Source: Lachnospiraceae bacterium (GTDB taxonomy: Bacteria > Bacillota > Clostridia > Lachnospirales > Lachnospiraceae). Taken from it: a stretch of DNA of 56,068 nucleotides. This document shows, in pieces, positions 34,649 through 43,046 of the stretch (positions within the stretch are counted from its first letter, which is position 1; each line of letters starts with the position of its first letter). Made by a program: the position numbers and the translations under genes. Below the pieces are notes generated by a model that worked only from the letters and a program-made list of their open reading frames with translations, did not search any database and was not told the origin of the DNA. The stretch lies in contig JAFRYE010000015.1 in NCBI GenBank assembly GCA_017441265.1, forward strand, positions 1 through 56,068, given 5' to 3'.

Positions 34649-36109
34649 TCAAACCACGCCGCCCGCGACTCTCGTCAGGAACTCGACGATAGGCGTGGAT
34701 AACAAACCGAGAACGATGATCAAAGCCGACAGGATCACTAACGGAACATGCATCCGGAAGCCGGTTTTCGACGCTTCGGGCGGCAGTTCCCCGCCGGTGG
34801 GAAGCCATGCTCTCACGATGACCTCCAGGATGTACGCCGCGGACAGCAACGCAGAGATGATCAGCGCCGCGAGACCCGCGTACGCGAAGGCGGATCCCTC
34901 CGCGACCGCCGCCGTGCCGATGTACCATTTGCTGACGAAGCCAACCATCGGCGGAATTCCGATGAGCGACGCGCCCGCGACAGTATACACCGTGAATACA
35001 AGCGGCATCCGCCGGCCCATTCCGTTCATCTCCCACACGTAGCGCCGGCCCGTCTTCACGGAAACCGCACCGATGCAGTAGAACAGGGTGATCTTCATCA
35101 ATCCGTGGAACAGCATATGGGTAAACGCCGCCGTCAGCCCGGCTTCGGTCATCAGCGTCGCCGCGAAAATGATATACGACAGATTGCTGACGGTGGAGTA
35201 CGCAAGTCTTCGCTTGCAATGCTGCTCTTTCACGGCCTTCACGGCACCGTAGACCATCGTTACGATGGCGAAACACATCACGGTATACTGCGCCCAGGAG
35301 CCGCGCAAGAACGTCGTACCGAAGCTGTAATACGTGATGCGGATGATCGCGAACGCACCCGCTTTGACCACCGCTACGGCATGCAGAAGCGCCGTAACGG
35401 GAGTCGGAGCGACCGAAGCGCTCGGGAGCCATCCGTGAAACGGGAAGACGGCTGATTTTACGCCGAACCCGAGCACTGCCATCACATAGACAACCCGCAG
35501 TGTCGTGCGCTGCGATGCGATGTCCGCCAAAACTCCGCCGTACCGGAAATCCAGAGTCTCCCCGAAGACGGCGATCGCGATGAATCCGATGAAGGCAAAG
35601 GCCGCGCCGCCGATGGAATACCTCACGTACTTTCTCGTCGCGACCACGGATTTGTAGCGAAGCCCGTGCATCATCAGCGGGATCGTGACCAGAGTGAGCA
35701 TCTCATAGAACATGTACATGGTCATGAGGTTACCCGCGAACGCGATTCCGATCGTCACGCCGTAGGTCATGGTGTAAAATGCGAAAAATTTGCTGCGGTG
35801 CTCCTCATGGTCCATGTATTCAAACGCATACAGCGTTGCTAACGGCCAAAGAACCGCCACAAGCCCGGCAAACACACAGGACGCGCCGTCCATGCGGAAT
35901 TTGATAGCAAGGCTGCCCGCCAGTTTCAGGATGAGAAGTTCCCTCTCCGGCTGATGGTACAACAGCATTCCGACGCACGCGGAAGTAAGGAGCGTGACTG
36001 CCATCACGGCAATCTCCCTCCTGTTCTTGTTCTTCGGTTGTTGCAACCCGAACGCCGCCCCGCATATGATGGGCAGCAGGATCGGCACGATCATCCAACC
36101 TGCATCCAT
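34649..36109 (-). CDS. MrpD/NuoN-like antiporter subunit (third of four)
   Basis: The 486-residue integral membrane protein has about fourteen segments with the family glutamate in FYEMLTLVTIPLMMH and lysine in GFGVKSAVFPFHGWLPSASVAPTPVTALLHAVAVVKAG. It should conduct H+ or Na+ as part of a multisubunit complex. It lies between the two other large subunits with short gaps and an AGGAG site. It resembles MrpD or MbhH more than NuoN by motif, but the exact counterpart cannot be assigned by eye. Confidence 0.87.
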   Translation of the reverse strand: MDAGWMIVPILLPIICGAAFGLQQPKNKNRREIAVMAVTLLTSACVGMLLYHQPERELLILKLAGSLAIKFRMDGASCVFAGLVAVLWPLATLYAFEYMDHEEHRSKFFAFYTMTYGVTIGIAFAGNLMTMYMFYEMLTLVTIPLMMHGLRYKSVVATRKYVRYSIGGAAFAFIGFIAIAVFGETLDFRYGGVLADIASQRTTLRVVYVMAVLGFGVKSAVFPFHGWLPSASVAPTPVTALLHAVAVVKAGAFAIIRITYYSFGTTFLRGSWAQYTVMCFAIVTMVYGAVKAVKEQHCKRRLAYSTVSNLSYIIFAATLMTEAGLTAAFTHMLFHGLMKITLFYCIGAVSVKTGRRYVWEMNGMGRRMPLVFTVYTVAGASLIGIPPMVGFVSKWYIGTAAVAEGSAFAYAGLAALIISALLSAAYILEVIVRAWLPTGGELPPEASKTGFRMHVPLVILSALIIVLGLLSTPIVEFLTRVAGGVV

Positions 36110-36136
36110 GCTGATTTGCTCCTACTGTCTGTCCGC

Positions 36137-37714
36137 CTACAGTACCGCGGACACGATCTTCTCAAAAAACTCCGTAAGAAATCCCGGGAAAATGCCGAAC
36201 ACGATCGATGCACAGGCAAGCACGATCAACGGGATCCGCATGCGCCAGCCGACCTCGGAAATCTCCTCGGTCTTCGGTTCCTGCACTGTCGCCGCAGCAT
36301 CCGGCTCCGCCGCGGTTTCCTCTTCCGCCGCCGTCGCTACGTCCGGCTTCGCATGCTTTTCCGCCTCCGGCGTGAAGAATGCATCGGCGGAAACCGTCAA
36401 AAGATATCCCGCCGTCAGCAAAGCACTGATCAACAGCACCACCGGCACCGCATACATCCATCCCGCAAGCTTCGAATCCAACGCCCCGGAGGCCAGATAC
36501 CATTTGCTGACAAATCCGGCGAGAGGCGGAATTCCGACCAAAGCCAGGCCGCCGACGGTGAAGCATGTCATCGTCACCGGCATTTTGTGACCGATCCCCT
36601 TGAGTTCCGCGACTTTGCGGCGTCCGGTTCGATAGATCACGGCACCCGCGCACAGGAAGAGAAGGTTCTTGACAACCGAATGGAACACCACATGTAAAAG
36701 CGCTCCCACGGCGGCCGCCGGCGCTAAAAGATACAGCCCGGTCAGGATATAGGAAGTCTGGCTGACCGTTGAGTACGCCAGACGCTTTTTGAATACTTTT
36801 TCGCGGAACGCCATCATGGAACCGAGGAAAACCGTAAACAACGAAAGCCCCAGCAGTGCGTTCTGCACCCAGGTCCCGCGCAGAAACTCCGGTCCGACCA
36901 TGTAATAGACCGTGCGGAACACAAACAGGATTCCCATTTTCGTGATATTTCCGGAAAGAAGTGCCGACGCCGGCGACGGCGCCACAGGATGGGCTTTCGG
37001 AAGCCATCCGTGTAGCGGATACATGCCCACTTTTGAGCCGAAACCGACCAGCATCAGGAACACGACAACCAGCAGACCGCTCTTCTGCGCTCCGCTCAGA
37101 TCCGCGCGCAGGAAGCCGCCGGGAACGTATGCCAGAATGCCGCCGTCCGCCGTGCGATCCGCCGCGTAACTGTACATAAAGAAGATTCCGACGAGGCCTA
37201 AAAATGCGCCTGCAAGAGAATAATACAGATAGGTCATACCCGCGGAAACCGCTTCCTTCGTCTGTTCATGCATGACCAAAGGGAACGACGCGAGCGTCAT
37301 CATCTCGTAAAAGAGGTACGTGGTAACGCAGTTGCCGGAGAAGCTGACACCCATCAAAGCACCGAGAGCCAGAAGTGAGAAGCAGCAATATCTGCGCTCT
37401 CTCGTCTCGTGCCGCATATACTCGCAGGCGAACAGCGTGGAGCAAAGCCACATTGCGACTGTGAGCACCGCAAACAACAGTGCCGGACCGTCGGCACGGA
37501 AATACAGCGGCACTTTCGGCAGAAGTTCGAAGATCGCGATCCCCTGATCTCCCGAAACGGCAACGCCGAGCACCGCGAGCGCCGTCAGCGCCACGAAAGC
37601 GCACGTGACCACGCGCACGAGCCGCAGATTCCCGCGGAACGGGCGTGCGCACAGTACGATCGCCCCGATCAGCGGAATGACAATTGTGACCGGCAATAAC
37701 CATGATCCAAACAT
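36137..37714 (-). CDS. MrpD-like antiporter subunit (second of four)
   Basis: The 525-residue protein has the same fold: glutamate in FYEMMTLASFPLVMHEQ, lysine in GFGSKVGMYPLHGWLPKAHPVAPSPASALLSG. A hydrophilic Ala/Glu-rich insertion (about residues 450-490) separates the last two membrane segments and accounts for its extra length over the third subunit. It is the second of three adjacent MrpD-like genes, which arose by duplication long ago, since their sequences are well diverged. Confidence 0.87.
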   Translation of the reverse strand: MFGSWLLPVTIVIPLIGAIVLCARPFRGNLRLVRVVTCAFVALTALAVLGVAVSGDQGIAIFELLPKVPLYFRADGPALLFAVLTVAMWLCSTLFACEYMRHETRERRYCCFSLLALGALMGVSFSGNCVTTYLFYEMMTLASFPLVMHEQTKEAVSAGMTYLYYSLAGAFLGLVGIFFMYSYAADRTADGGILAYVPGGFLRADLSGAQKSGLLVVVFLMLVGFGSKVGMYPLHGWLPKAHPVAPSPASALLSGNITKMGILFVFRTVYYMVGPEFLRGTWVQNALLGLSLFTVFLGSMMAFREKVFKKRLAYSTVSQTSYILTGLYLLAPAAAVGALLHVVFHSVVKNLLFLCAGAVIYRTGRRKVAELKGIGHKMPVTMTCFTVGGLALVGIPPLAGFVSKWYLASGALDSKLAGWMYAVPVVLLISALLTAGYLLTVSADAFFTPEAEKHAKPDVATAAEEETAAEPDAAATVQEPKTEEISEVGWRMRIPLIVLACASIVFGIFPGFLTEFFEKIVSAVL

Positions 37715-37763
37715 AATTCTGACCTCATTTTTCTAACGAAATCCTGTATCTGTCTCTCTTCCG

Positions 37764-39257
37764 TTACGAGAACATGGAGAGTCCTCTCTCAATCCATCGG
37801 AAGATCGGCTGCGATCCCATGCCGAGCACGAGGTTGGCAACGATGAACGCCAGCGCAGCGAACCACATCGACGCACCCGCCGCATACCGCTTCTTCTCCG
37901 CATTTTCGATTGGCGTATAGATGTTGATCACCTGACCGATGAAATACATCGCATTTAAGATCGTACTGATCGCAAGCGCGATGAGCGTAACCAGCATCTT
38001 CACTTTTGATCCGGCGCCGAACGCCGCCTGCGCAAAGTACACCTTGGACGTAAAGCCCGCCAGCAGCGGGATGCCTACCATGGACAGCGAGCCCACGGCA
38101 AATCCGATCCCGGCGATCCGATTTCGGTACGCCGATCCGCGCAAAAGACGGTAGTTCGCATTTTCCCACGTTCCCTGCGTCAGACCGTTTAGCGACACAA
38201 ACAGCAGGGATTTTCCGGCCGCATGCGCCAGAATATGGAAGATTGACGCGATTATGCCGGCTTCCGTGTTCAGACCGAATCCCATGTAGATGTATCCGAT
38301 CTGCGCAACCGAGGAAAATGCGATCATACGGCTGACGTCGGTCTGCTGGATCGCGCTCACGGAGCCGAAGATCATGCCCGCGATGCCGAACACAAACAAA
38401 ACGTCATCAACCTGGATCGTATGTATGATCTCCGCGCCGATGACGCGGTAGAAAAACTTGATCAGCAGGAAAATGTATCCCTTCGAGACCAAACTGGACA
38501 GGATCGCACTGGATGCGCAGGTGGAGTACCCGTAGGCGTCCGGAAGCCAGGCGTGGAACGGGAACAGCGCCGATTTGATGGCGATACCGACGCAGAACAG
38601 ACCGACGGCAACCGTCAACGGCTCCGTGTACGTGCCCTTCTGAACGATCTCAACGATCGACTCATGCATCTGCTCCATCAAAAGGTGTCCGGTAATCCCG
38701 TACAGTATGGACAGCGAAATCAGGACAAGACCGGAACCGAGCAGGGACATGATCATGTATTTGATCGCCGCCAAAAGGTTTCGTCCCCAGCCGCGGATCA
38801 TGATCAGACCGCAGGCAGAGATCGTGTTGATCTCGATGAACACATAGCCCGTGAACATATCATTGGTGTAGATGAGCGCAAGCAGAGAACTTAAGAGAAG
38901 GTTGATCATGATATAGAACAGATTCTGCTTCTCTTCCGGAATGTCAACCTTCGTGAAGCGGTGTCCGCCGACTAAGGACAGCACCATGATCAGACAGAAG
39001 AACGATGCCGTCACCGCCTCCAGGATTCCCACGCGGATCTCATTGCCGAACGGTGCGGGAAACGCGCCCATCGTATACGTAAACGATTCTCCCGTCGACA
39101 GCACGTAAACAAGTGTCGCAACCGACATCAGTCCCGACGCTACCACTACCGTCCAGTTGAGCAGTCTGGCTTTTTTGCCCGAAAGTACCGAGGACACAGG
39201 CCCCGCTACCATCGGCATCCAGATGCTGAAGAAGGGAAAATTGCGAATGAAATCCAT
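37764..39257 (-). CDS. MrpD-like antiporter subunit (first of four)
   Basis: The 497-residue protein carries the conserved glutamate in VFIEINTISACGLIM and lysine in GIAIKSALFPFHAWLPDAYGYSTCASSAILSSLVSKG. It follows the MrpC/NuoK-like gene directly, the position of mrpD in canonical mrp operons, so it is the best candidate for the true MrpD counterpart. The start has GGGAGG upstream. Confidence 0.88.
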   Translation of the reverse strand: MDFIRNFPFFSIWMPMVAGPVSSVLSGKKARLLNWTVVVASGLMSVATLVYVLSTGESFTYTMGAFPAPFGNEIRVGILEAVTASFFCLIMVLSLVGGHRFTKVDIPEEKQNLFYIMINLLLSSLLALIYTNDMFTGYVFIEINTISACGLIMIRGWGRNLLAAIKYMIMSLLGSGLVLISLSILYGITGHLLMEQMHESIVEIVQKGTYTEPLTVAVGLFCVGIAIKSALFPFHAWLPDAYGYSTCASSAILSSLVSKGYIFLLIKFFYRVIGAEIIHTIQVDDVLFVFGIAGMIFGSVSAIQQTDVSRMIAFSSVAQIGYIYMGFGLNTEAGIIASIFHILAHAAGKSLLFVSLNGLTQGTWENANYRLLRGSAYRNRIAGIGFAVGSLSMVGIPLLAGFTSKVYFAQAAFGAGSKVKMLVTLIALAISTILNAMYFIGQVINIYTPIENAEKKRYAAGASMWFAALAFIVANLVLGMGSQPIFRWIERGLSMFS

Positions 39258-39280
39258 GATACGTTCCCGACCTCCCGGTG

Positions 39281-39655
39281 CTACTCATTGTGTTCCGCTC
39301 TCACCATCACCGTGATCTCATCAATATCCAGCGTGTGGTACCGGCGATACAATCGGATCGTGAGCGCCAGCATCAGTGCCGTCACGCTCACGGAGACGAC
39401 GATACCGGTCAGCACAAGTCCGCTCGGGATGGGATTGATATACTGCGCCGCCGTCTGCGAACCGTCGTCAATCGGCGCGGTGCGTCCGGCGATGTATCCC
39501 ATGGACGCCAGAAACAGGTATACGGCGGTGTCCATGATATTCAAACCGATGATCTTCCGGATCAGATTCTTCTGCAAAAGCAGATTTCCGAAGCCGATAC
39601 CGAACAGGATCATCGACACGACCGACAGATAATTGTGAAGCAGCTCTTCCGGCAT
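39281..39655 (-). CDS. mrpC: MrpC/NuoK-like subunit
   Basis: The 124-residue protein has three membrane helices like NuoK/MrpC, with the motif FGIGFGNLLLQKNLIRKIIGLNIMDTAVYLF in the first two and LVLTGIVVSVSVTALMLALTIRLYRRY in the last. In Mrp and complex I this subunit lies next to the antiporter subunits. It follows the MbhE/MrpB fusion by 11 bases and has AGGAGG upstream. Confidence 0.87.
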   Translation of the reverse strand: MPEELLHNYLSVVSMILFGIGFGNLLLQKNLIRKIIGLNIMDTAVYLFLASMGYIAGRTAPIDDGSQTAAQYINPIPSGLVLTGIVVSVSVTALMLALTIRLYRRYHTLDIDEITVMVRAEHNE

Positions 39656-39666
39656 GCTAACTCCTC

Positions 39667-40680
39667 CTAAAAGCTTCCTCTTCGGAACAATGCGTAAAAT
39701 GCGTACATCGTGCAGGCTACCTCAAGCCCCACCAGCAGGTTGATCGGCAGGATCAGCCCCGAGCTCAGAATCTTCCCGGGCGTCCCCAGCGGAATCATCG
39801 GGTCGATGCCGTTCGCCCCGGTGAAGAGGTAGTACGCGATAATCAGCGCGTACAGGCACAGCGAGCCGACCTTGATCACATCGTACACGGTCTCGTCGAA
39901 AAACCGCTGCGTCTTGCGGAATCCAAACGCCGAATTGTACAGAATAAGCCCCGCTCCCATGACCGCACCGCCGGAGAAACCGCCTCCCGGCGAGAGATGT
40001 CCGTTCAAAAGGATATACAGTCCGAACAGGAAAATGAGCGGCACAACGATCCGCGCGATCGTCTGCAGGATCACGTCCTCATCCTGCTCCGCATCCACGT
40101 CTTCCTCGTCCTCTCTCTTCTTTTTCTTCACAAGCTTCTTGCCGCGCCCTTCGGCGACGGAAAGTTTCGTGCTCTCCCGGTGAAGAAGCAGGATCATGAC
40201 CGAACATGCCGCGATAAACAGCACATTGGTCTCGCCGAACGTATCGAACGCACGGTATTTTAAGATCATGCCGGTCACGAGGTTGACGGCTCCGGTCTCC
40301 TCCACGCCGTCCGCGAGATATCGCTCCGCGACCTCGTTGTTCGTCGGCGTCTCATCGCTTCCGAACCGCGGCATAAACGCCACATTCATGATCAGCATCG
40401 CGATGATCATGATACACATCAACGCGGCCAGCACGTAATAAATCTTGCGGAACACCCGAACGCCGGACATCTGCGCGAAACGCTTTGCGTCCTCGTACGG
40501 GTCGGTCTCCTTCAGCTCGATGTAGTTGGCATTTTCCGTCTTTTCGGTCTCTTCCGCCCTCTCCACATTGCGGATCCACTCTTCGGTGTGATCCTCCTCG
40601 GGGAGCGGCGTATCGCCCTTGACAAATGTCAAAAACTTCCACAGAGGAGATTTCTCATAGTCTTTACGCAGTTTGCTCAT
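39667..40680 (-). CDS. MbhE-MrpB fusion subunit of the cation antiporter
   Basis: The 337-residue protein has a hydrophilic charged N-terminus (about 1-75), an MbhE/MrpA-C-like part (about 76-175; VEETGAVNLVTGMILKYRAFDTFGETNVLFIAA), a Lys- then Glu/Asp-rich linker (about 180-205), and an MrpB domain (about 205-335; LNGHLSPGGGFSGGAVMGAGLIL). In Pyrococcus Mbh these are separate proteins; in Mrp the MbhE part belongs to MrpA. The gene overlaps the MbhD-like gene by four bases. Confidence 0.85.
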   Translation of the reverse strand: MSKLRKDYEKSPLWKFLTFVKGDTPLPEEDHTEEWIRNVERAEETEKTENANYIELKETDPYEDAKRFAQMSGVRVFRKIYYVLAALMCIMIIAMLIMNVAFMPRFGSDETPTNNEVAERYLADGVEETGAVNLVTGMILKYRAFDTFGETNVLFIAACSVMILLLHRESTKLSVAEGRGKKLVKKKKREDEEDVDAEQDEDVILQTIARIVVPLIFLFGLYILLNGHLSPGGGFSGGAVMGAGLILYNSAFGFRKTQRFFDETVYDVIKVGSLCLYALIIAYYLFTGANGIDPMIPLGTPGKILSSGLILPINLLVGLEVACTMYAFYALFRRGSF

Positions 40681-40955
40681 GCGTTCTCCTCCGTCTCTTC
40701 CTTCTTTTTGTCACGCTTCCACACGACGTCGATCTTCCGAAGCGTCACGAAGAACAACACGCTCGTAACTCCGGCGCCGACGGCCGCCTCCGTGATCGCG
40801 AGATCCGGGGACTCCAGAAAGATCCACACCACCGACATCACAAGGCTGTAGGACATGAAGATGACGACCGAAACGAGCATGTTCTTATTGAGGCTTACGC
40901 CGATCGCACAGACGATCAAAAACGTCGCCAGAAGGATCAAAATGAAATCCGTCAT
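40677..40955 (-). CDS. MbhD-like subunit (DUF4040/MrpA C-terminal domain)
   Basis: The 92-residue protein with three membrane helices matches the MbhD domain: MSYSLVMSVVWIFLESPDLAITEAAVGAGVTSVLFFVTLRK. In Mrp systems this piece is part of MrpA; here it is free-standing, as in membrane-bound hydrogenases. The C-terminus is charged. Four-base overlaps on both sides indicate translational coupling. Confidence 0.85.
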   Translation of the reverse strand: MTDFILILLATFLIVCAIGVSLNKNMLVSVVIFMSYSLVMSVVWIFLESPDLAITEAAVGAGVTSVLFFVTLRKIDVVWKRDKKKEETEENA

Positions 40956-41296
40956 AAGCCACCGCCCTTTCTCTCGTCGTCCTCTCTCTCGCAGAACTCG
41001 TCGAGACGCTCGCTGGTCTCCACCGTCAGTCCGGCCAGCAGATGGCTGGCAACAGGGCTCGCGAACCAGAAAAACAGGATGATCAGTCCCAGTTTCAGGG
41101 AATCAAACGCCGCGCCGCGGATGATGATCAATCCGAGCAGGATCATCAAAATGCCCAGCGTGTCGTTCATTGCCGCCGCGTGCATTCGATTCAGCGCAAA
41201 GCGAAAGCGAAATAAGCCAAACGCCGCAATGAGGGCGATCGACAATCCCGCCAGGATGCAAAGTCCTCCGATTGTAAACCGAAGCCATTCCATCAT
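40952..41296 (-). CDS. mrpG: MrpG cation antiporter subunit
   Basis: The 114-residue protein has three membrane helices and the MrpG pattern FGLFRFRFALNRMHAAAMNDTLGILMILLGLIIIRG. The double ATG at 41296 follows AAGGAG; an upstream in-frame start would add an Arg-rich segment that only reads through the mrpF end and is not supported. It overlaps the MbhD-like gene by four bases. Confidence 0.88.
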   Translation of the reverse strand: MMEWLRFTIGGLCILAGLSIALIAAFGLFRFRFALNRMHAAAMNDTLGILMILLGLIIIRGAAFDSLKLGLIILFFWFASPVASHLLAGLTVETSERLDEFCEREDDERKGGGL

Positions 41297-41321
41297 TGAT
41301 CTCCTTACCGATGTACTGCCG

Positions 41322-41699
41322 TTACTGCGTGTCGGTGCCGGCGGACACCGCTTCGTCCGTCGCAACCTCCTCGGATTCCGCGCTTTCCGCGGCCTCCTCA
41401 AGTTCTCTCTGTCTCATATGCTCCCGTCGCACGCCCAGATAGACGCGGGTCAATACGACAACCGCCAGGAAGCTGATCAGCGCATAAATGATCGCCACGT
41501 CCAGCAGATAACTCTGCTTAAGCCACAGCGACAAAATACAGATTACCATGATCGTCAAAGTGCCGAGCATATTGACGGCCACGATCCGGTCTGCAATCTC
41601 CGGTCCGCGGATCGCCCGTATCAGACAGACGAACATGACGAGAACCAGGATCACGATCGCAGCGCCGAACAAAATGTCATAAGCCTGCGAAATGTTCAT
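41322..41699 (-). CDS. mrpF: MrpF cation antiporter subunit
   Basis: The 125-residue protein has three membrane helices (about residues 8-85) and the MrpF motif RAIRGPEIADRIVAVNMLGTL with the conserved Asp in the second helix region. A C-terminal acidic tail of about 40 residues (Glu/Ala/Ser-rich) is longer than in most MrpF. It overlaps mrpE by four bases. Confidence 0.88.
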   Translation of the reverse strand: MNISQAYDILFGAAIVILVLVMFVCLIRAIRGPEIADRIVAVNMLGTLTIMVICILSLWLKQSYLLDVAIIYALISFLAVVVLTRVYLGVRREHMRQRELEEAAESAESEEVATDEAVSAGTDTQ

Positions 41700-42190
41700 T
41701 GATTGCCTCCCGAAGCGCTCTCCTGTTCAGCCTTTTGCCGCTCTAAGATCATGTGGACAAAAACGCTGTCCTCCGTCCCCTCCGAGATCTCACGGTCAAG
41801 GGCGTGGATCATGAATTGTCCGTCCTTCGTCAAGCCGACGGTAATAGTGCCCGGCGTGAGCGTGATGGAGTTCGCGAGCAGAACCCGGTCCCTGCTCTTC
41901 TCAATGCCGGTGCGGAATGTAAAGATAACCGGCTCCGGCTCGTAGCGAACCGAAAGGATCAGCCGAAGCACGGAAAAATTCGCTTTTACGATCTCTCTCA
42001 ACAAAACTATGACATATCGAACTGCCCACGGGATCATCCGAAGAAGCGCAAGCTCCGTCTTCAGGGAGTATTCCATGAAACGGCAGAAAAAAAAGCCAAG
42101 CGGAACGCACAACACAAGTCCGATGATCAGAACTTCCGCTGTAAGTCGACCGTTTAGCAAAATCCAAATGATGAGGAACAGTCCGAACAT
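41696..42190 (-). CDS. mrpE: MrpE cation antiporter subunit
   Basis: The 164-residue protein has two or three N-terminal membrane segments and a soluble C-terminus with the MrpE pattern VILLREIVKANFSVLRLILS and SITLTPGTITVGLTKDGQFMIHALD. It is the first gene of the ten-gene operon E-F-G-MbhD-(MbhE/B)-C-D1-D2-D3-NuoL-like. No clear sigma-A promoter was found in the short gap upstream. Confidence 0.88.
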   Translation of the reverse strand: MFGLFLIIWILLNGRLTAEVLIIGLVLCVPLGFFFCRFMEYSLKTELALLRMIPWAVRYVIVLLREIVKANFSVLRLILSVRYEPEPVIFTFRTGIEKSRDRVLLANSITLTPGTITVGLTKDGQFMIHALDREISEGTEDSVFVHMILERQKAEQESASGGNQ

Positions 42191-42244
42191 TGTCGCCTCC
42201 GAATGAGGTTTTTTAGTGTGAATTACATCCGAATGACTTCATGG

Positions 42245-42277
42245 AAAAGGAGCTTCCGAACAAACGGAAGCTCCTTT
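42245..42277 (-). terminator. Terminator downstream of the wall-anchored protein
   Basis: A 13-bp perfect stem AAAGGAGCTTCCG/CGGAAGCTCCTTT (42246-42258 with 42265-42277) with a 6-base loop, followed on the minus strand by TCCATG after the stem T-run. It separates this gene from mrpE. Confidence 0.75.
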
Positions 42278-42301
42278 CACTTTCAGTCTTTTGTTCGCAG
42301 A

Positions 42302-42886
42302 TTAAGCGCGAGCCTTCTTGGAAGCTACAACACCGCCAAGAGCAAGAAGAGCGATTGCTGCAAATGCAACAACTACCATCGTATCAGCAGTCTTCGGGGT
42401 AGGATCCTCAGTCTTAGGATCCTCAGTCTTAGGATCCTCAGTCTTAGGATCTTCGGTCTTAGGATCTTCTGCTGCATCAGGAGAAGAGATGACAACCTTC
42501 GTGCACTTGTAACCGTTGTAAAGGTTAACCTTTACGTCCTCGGTAGCAGCTGCAAGAACGGTAGCAACATCATACTCTTTCGTGAAGCTTGCGTCAAGAA
42601 CCGGATCCTCTGCAAGGCTGATACCGAAATCGTTGTTTACGTTCCAGGTACCGTCGGTGCAAAGACCGCCAATGCCCCAACCAGCAGCAGCGCCGGAATC
42701 AAGGCTTGTGCAAGTGCAGGTAACAATAAGCTTGGATCCTTCCGGAGCAGCCTTAAGTGCTTCGTAAACGGAACCGTTGCCGTCTTCCTGCATACCCGTA
42801 ACTTCCGTGTCCTTAGCCATCGCTACGCTGAGACACATAACGCCAACGAGAGCGATTGCAAGGATTGTTGCAAATAACTTTCTCAT
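42302..42886 (-). CDS. Small secreted protein with a PKTAD-type wall sorting signal
   Basis: The 194-residue protein has a signal peptide (about 1-24, ending SVAMA), a globular part (about 25-140) with GWGIGG and VKVNLYNGYKC motifs and several Cys, a tract of about five DPKTE repeats, and a C-terminus PTPKTADT, a hydrophobic helix and a basic tail SKKARA. The last part looks like a sortase signal of the (N/L)PKTxD type found in Clostridia, with TPKTAD in place of LPxTG. No sortase gene is in the window. The globular domain is not firmly recognised; a small beta-sandwich carbohydrate-binding fold is possible. Strong AAGGAGG site; two inverted repeats upstream suggest regulation. Confidence 0.72.
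   Translation of the reverse strand: MRKLFATILAIALVGVMCLSVAMAKDTEVTGMQEDGNGSVYEALKAAPEGSKLIVTCTCTSLDSGAAAGWGIGGLCTDGTWNVNNDFGISLAEDPVLDASFTKEYDVATVLAAATEDVKVNLYNGYKCTKVVISSPDAAEDPKTEDPKTEDPKTEDPKTEDPTPKTADTMVVVAFAAIALLALGGVVASKKARA
42391..42469 (-). repeat. 15-bp tandem repeat encoding DPKTE
   Basis: About five copies of a 15-bp unit (core cttaggatcctcagt), the middle three identical and the outer ones with one or two changes. They encode the Asp-Pro-Lys-Thr-Glu spacer before the wall sorting signal. Copy number could vary by slippage. Confidence 0.85.
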
Positions 42887-42928
42887 GAAAAGTTACCTCC
42901 TTCATAGATGTGAATTCACTACTACGTC

Positions 42929-42999
42929 ATTGTAACAGAATTGTTACAATTTGACTATCATCAAAGTGCACAATTTTGGATACCAGATTTGTGCACTTT
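42929..42999 (-). promoter_or_regulatory. Two inverted repeats upstream of the wall-anchored protein gene
   Basis: ATTGTAAC-N6-GTTACAAT (42929-42950) is a perfect 8-bp palindrome whose right half in minus-strand reading supplies a TACAAT -10 candidate, 17 bases after TAGTCA. A second inverted repeat with 11-bp perfect arms AAAGTGCACAA/TTGTGCACTTT (42963-42999) lies just upstream; it has no T-tract, so it may be an operator or act as a terminator for ftsZ. Confidence 0.55.
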
Positions 43000-43046
43000 T
43001 GATACTTGGCCATTCGAATCCCCTTCCAAATACGCCGAAAAACCGC

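Noticed and set aside
32437-42190. A complete membrane-bound hydrogenase or complex I operon
   Set aside because: No large or small hydrogenase subunit, Fe-S protein, or NADH module was found; only the cation-translocating membrane part is present.
42391-42469. Short repeats as a possible CRISPR array
   Set aside because: The 15-bp units are contiguous without spacers, in frame inside a gene, and encode a Pro-Lys-Thr-Glu spacer.
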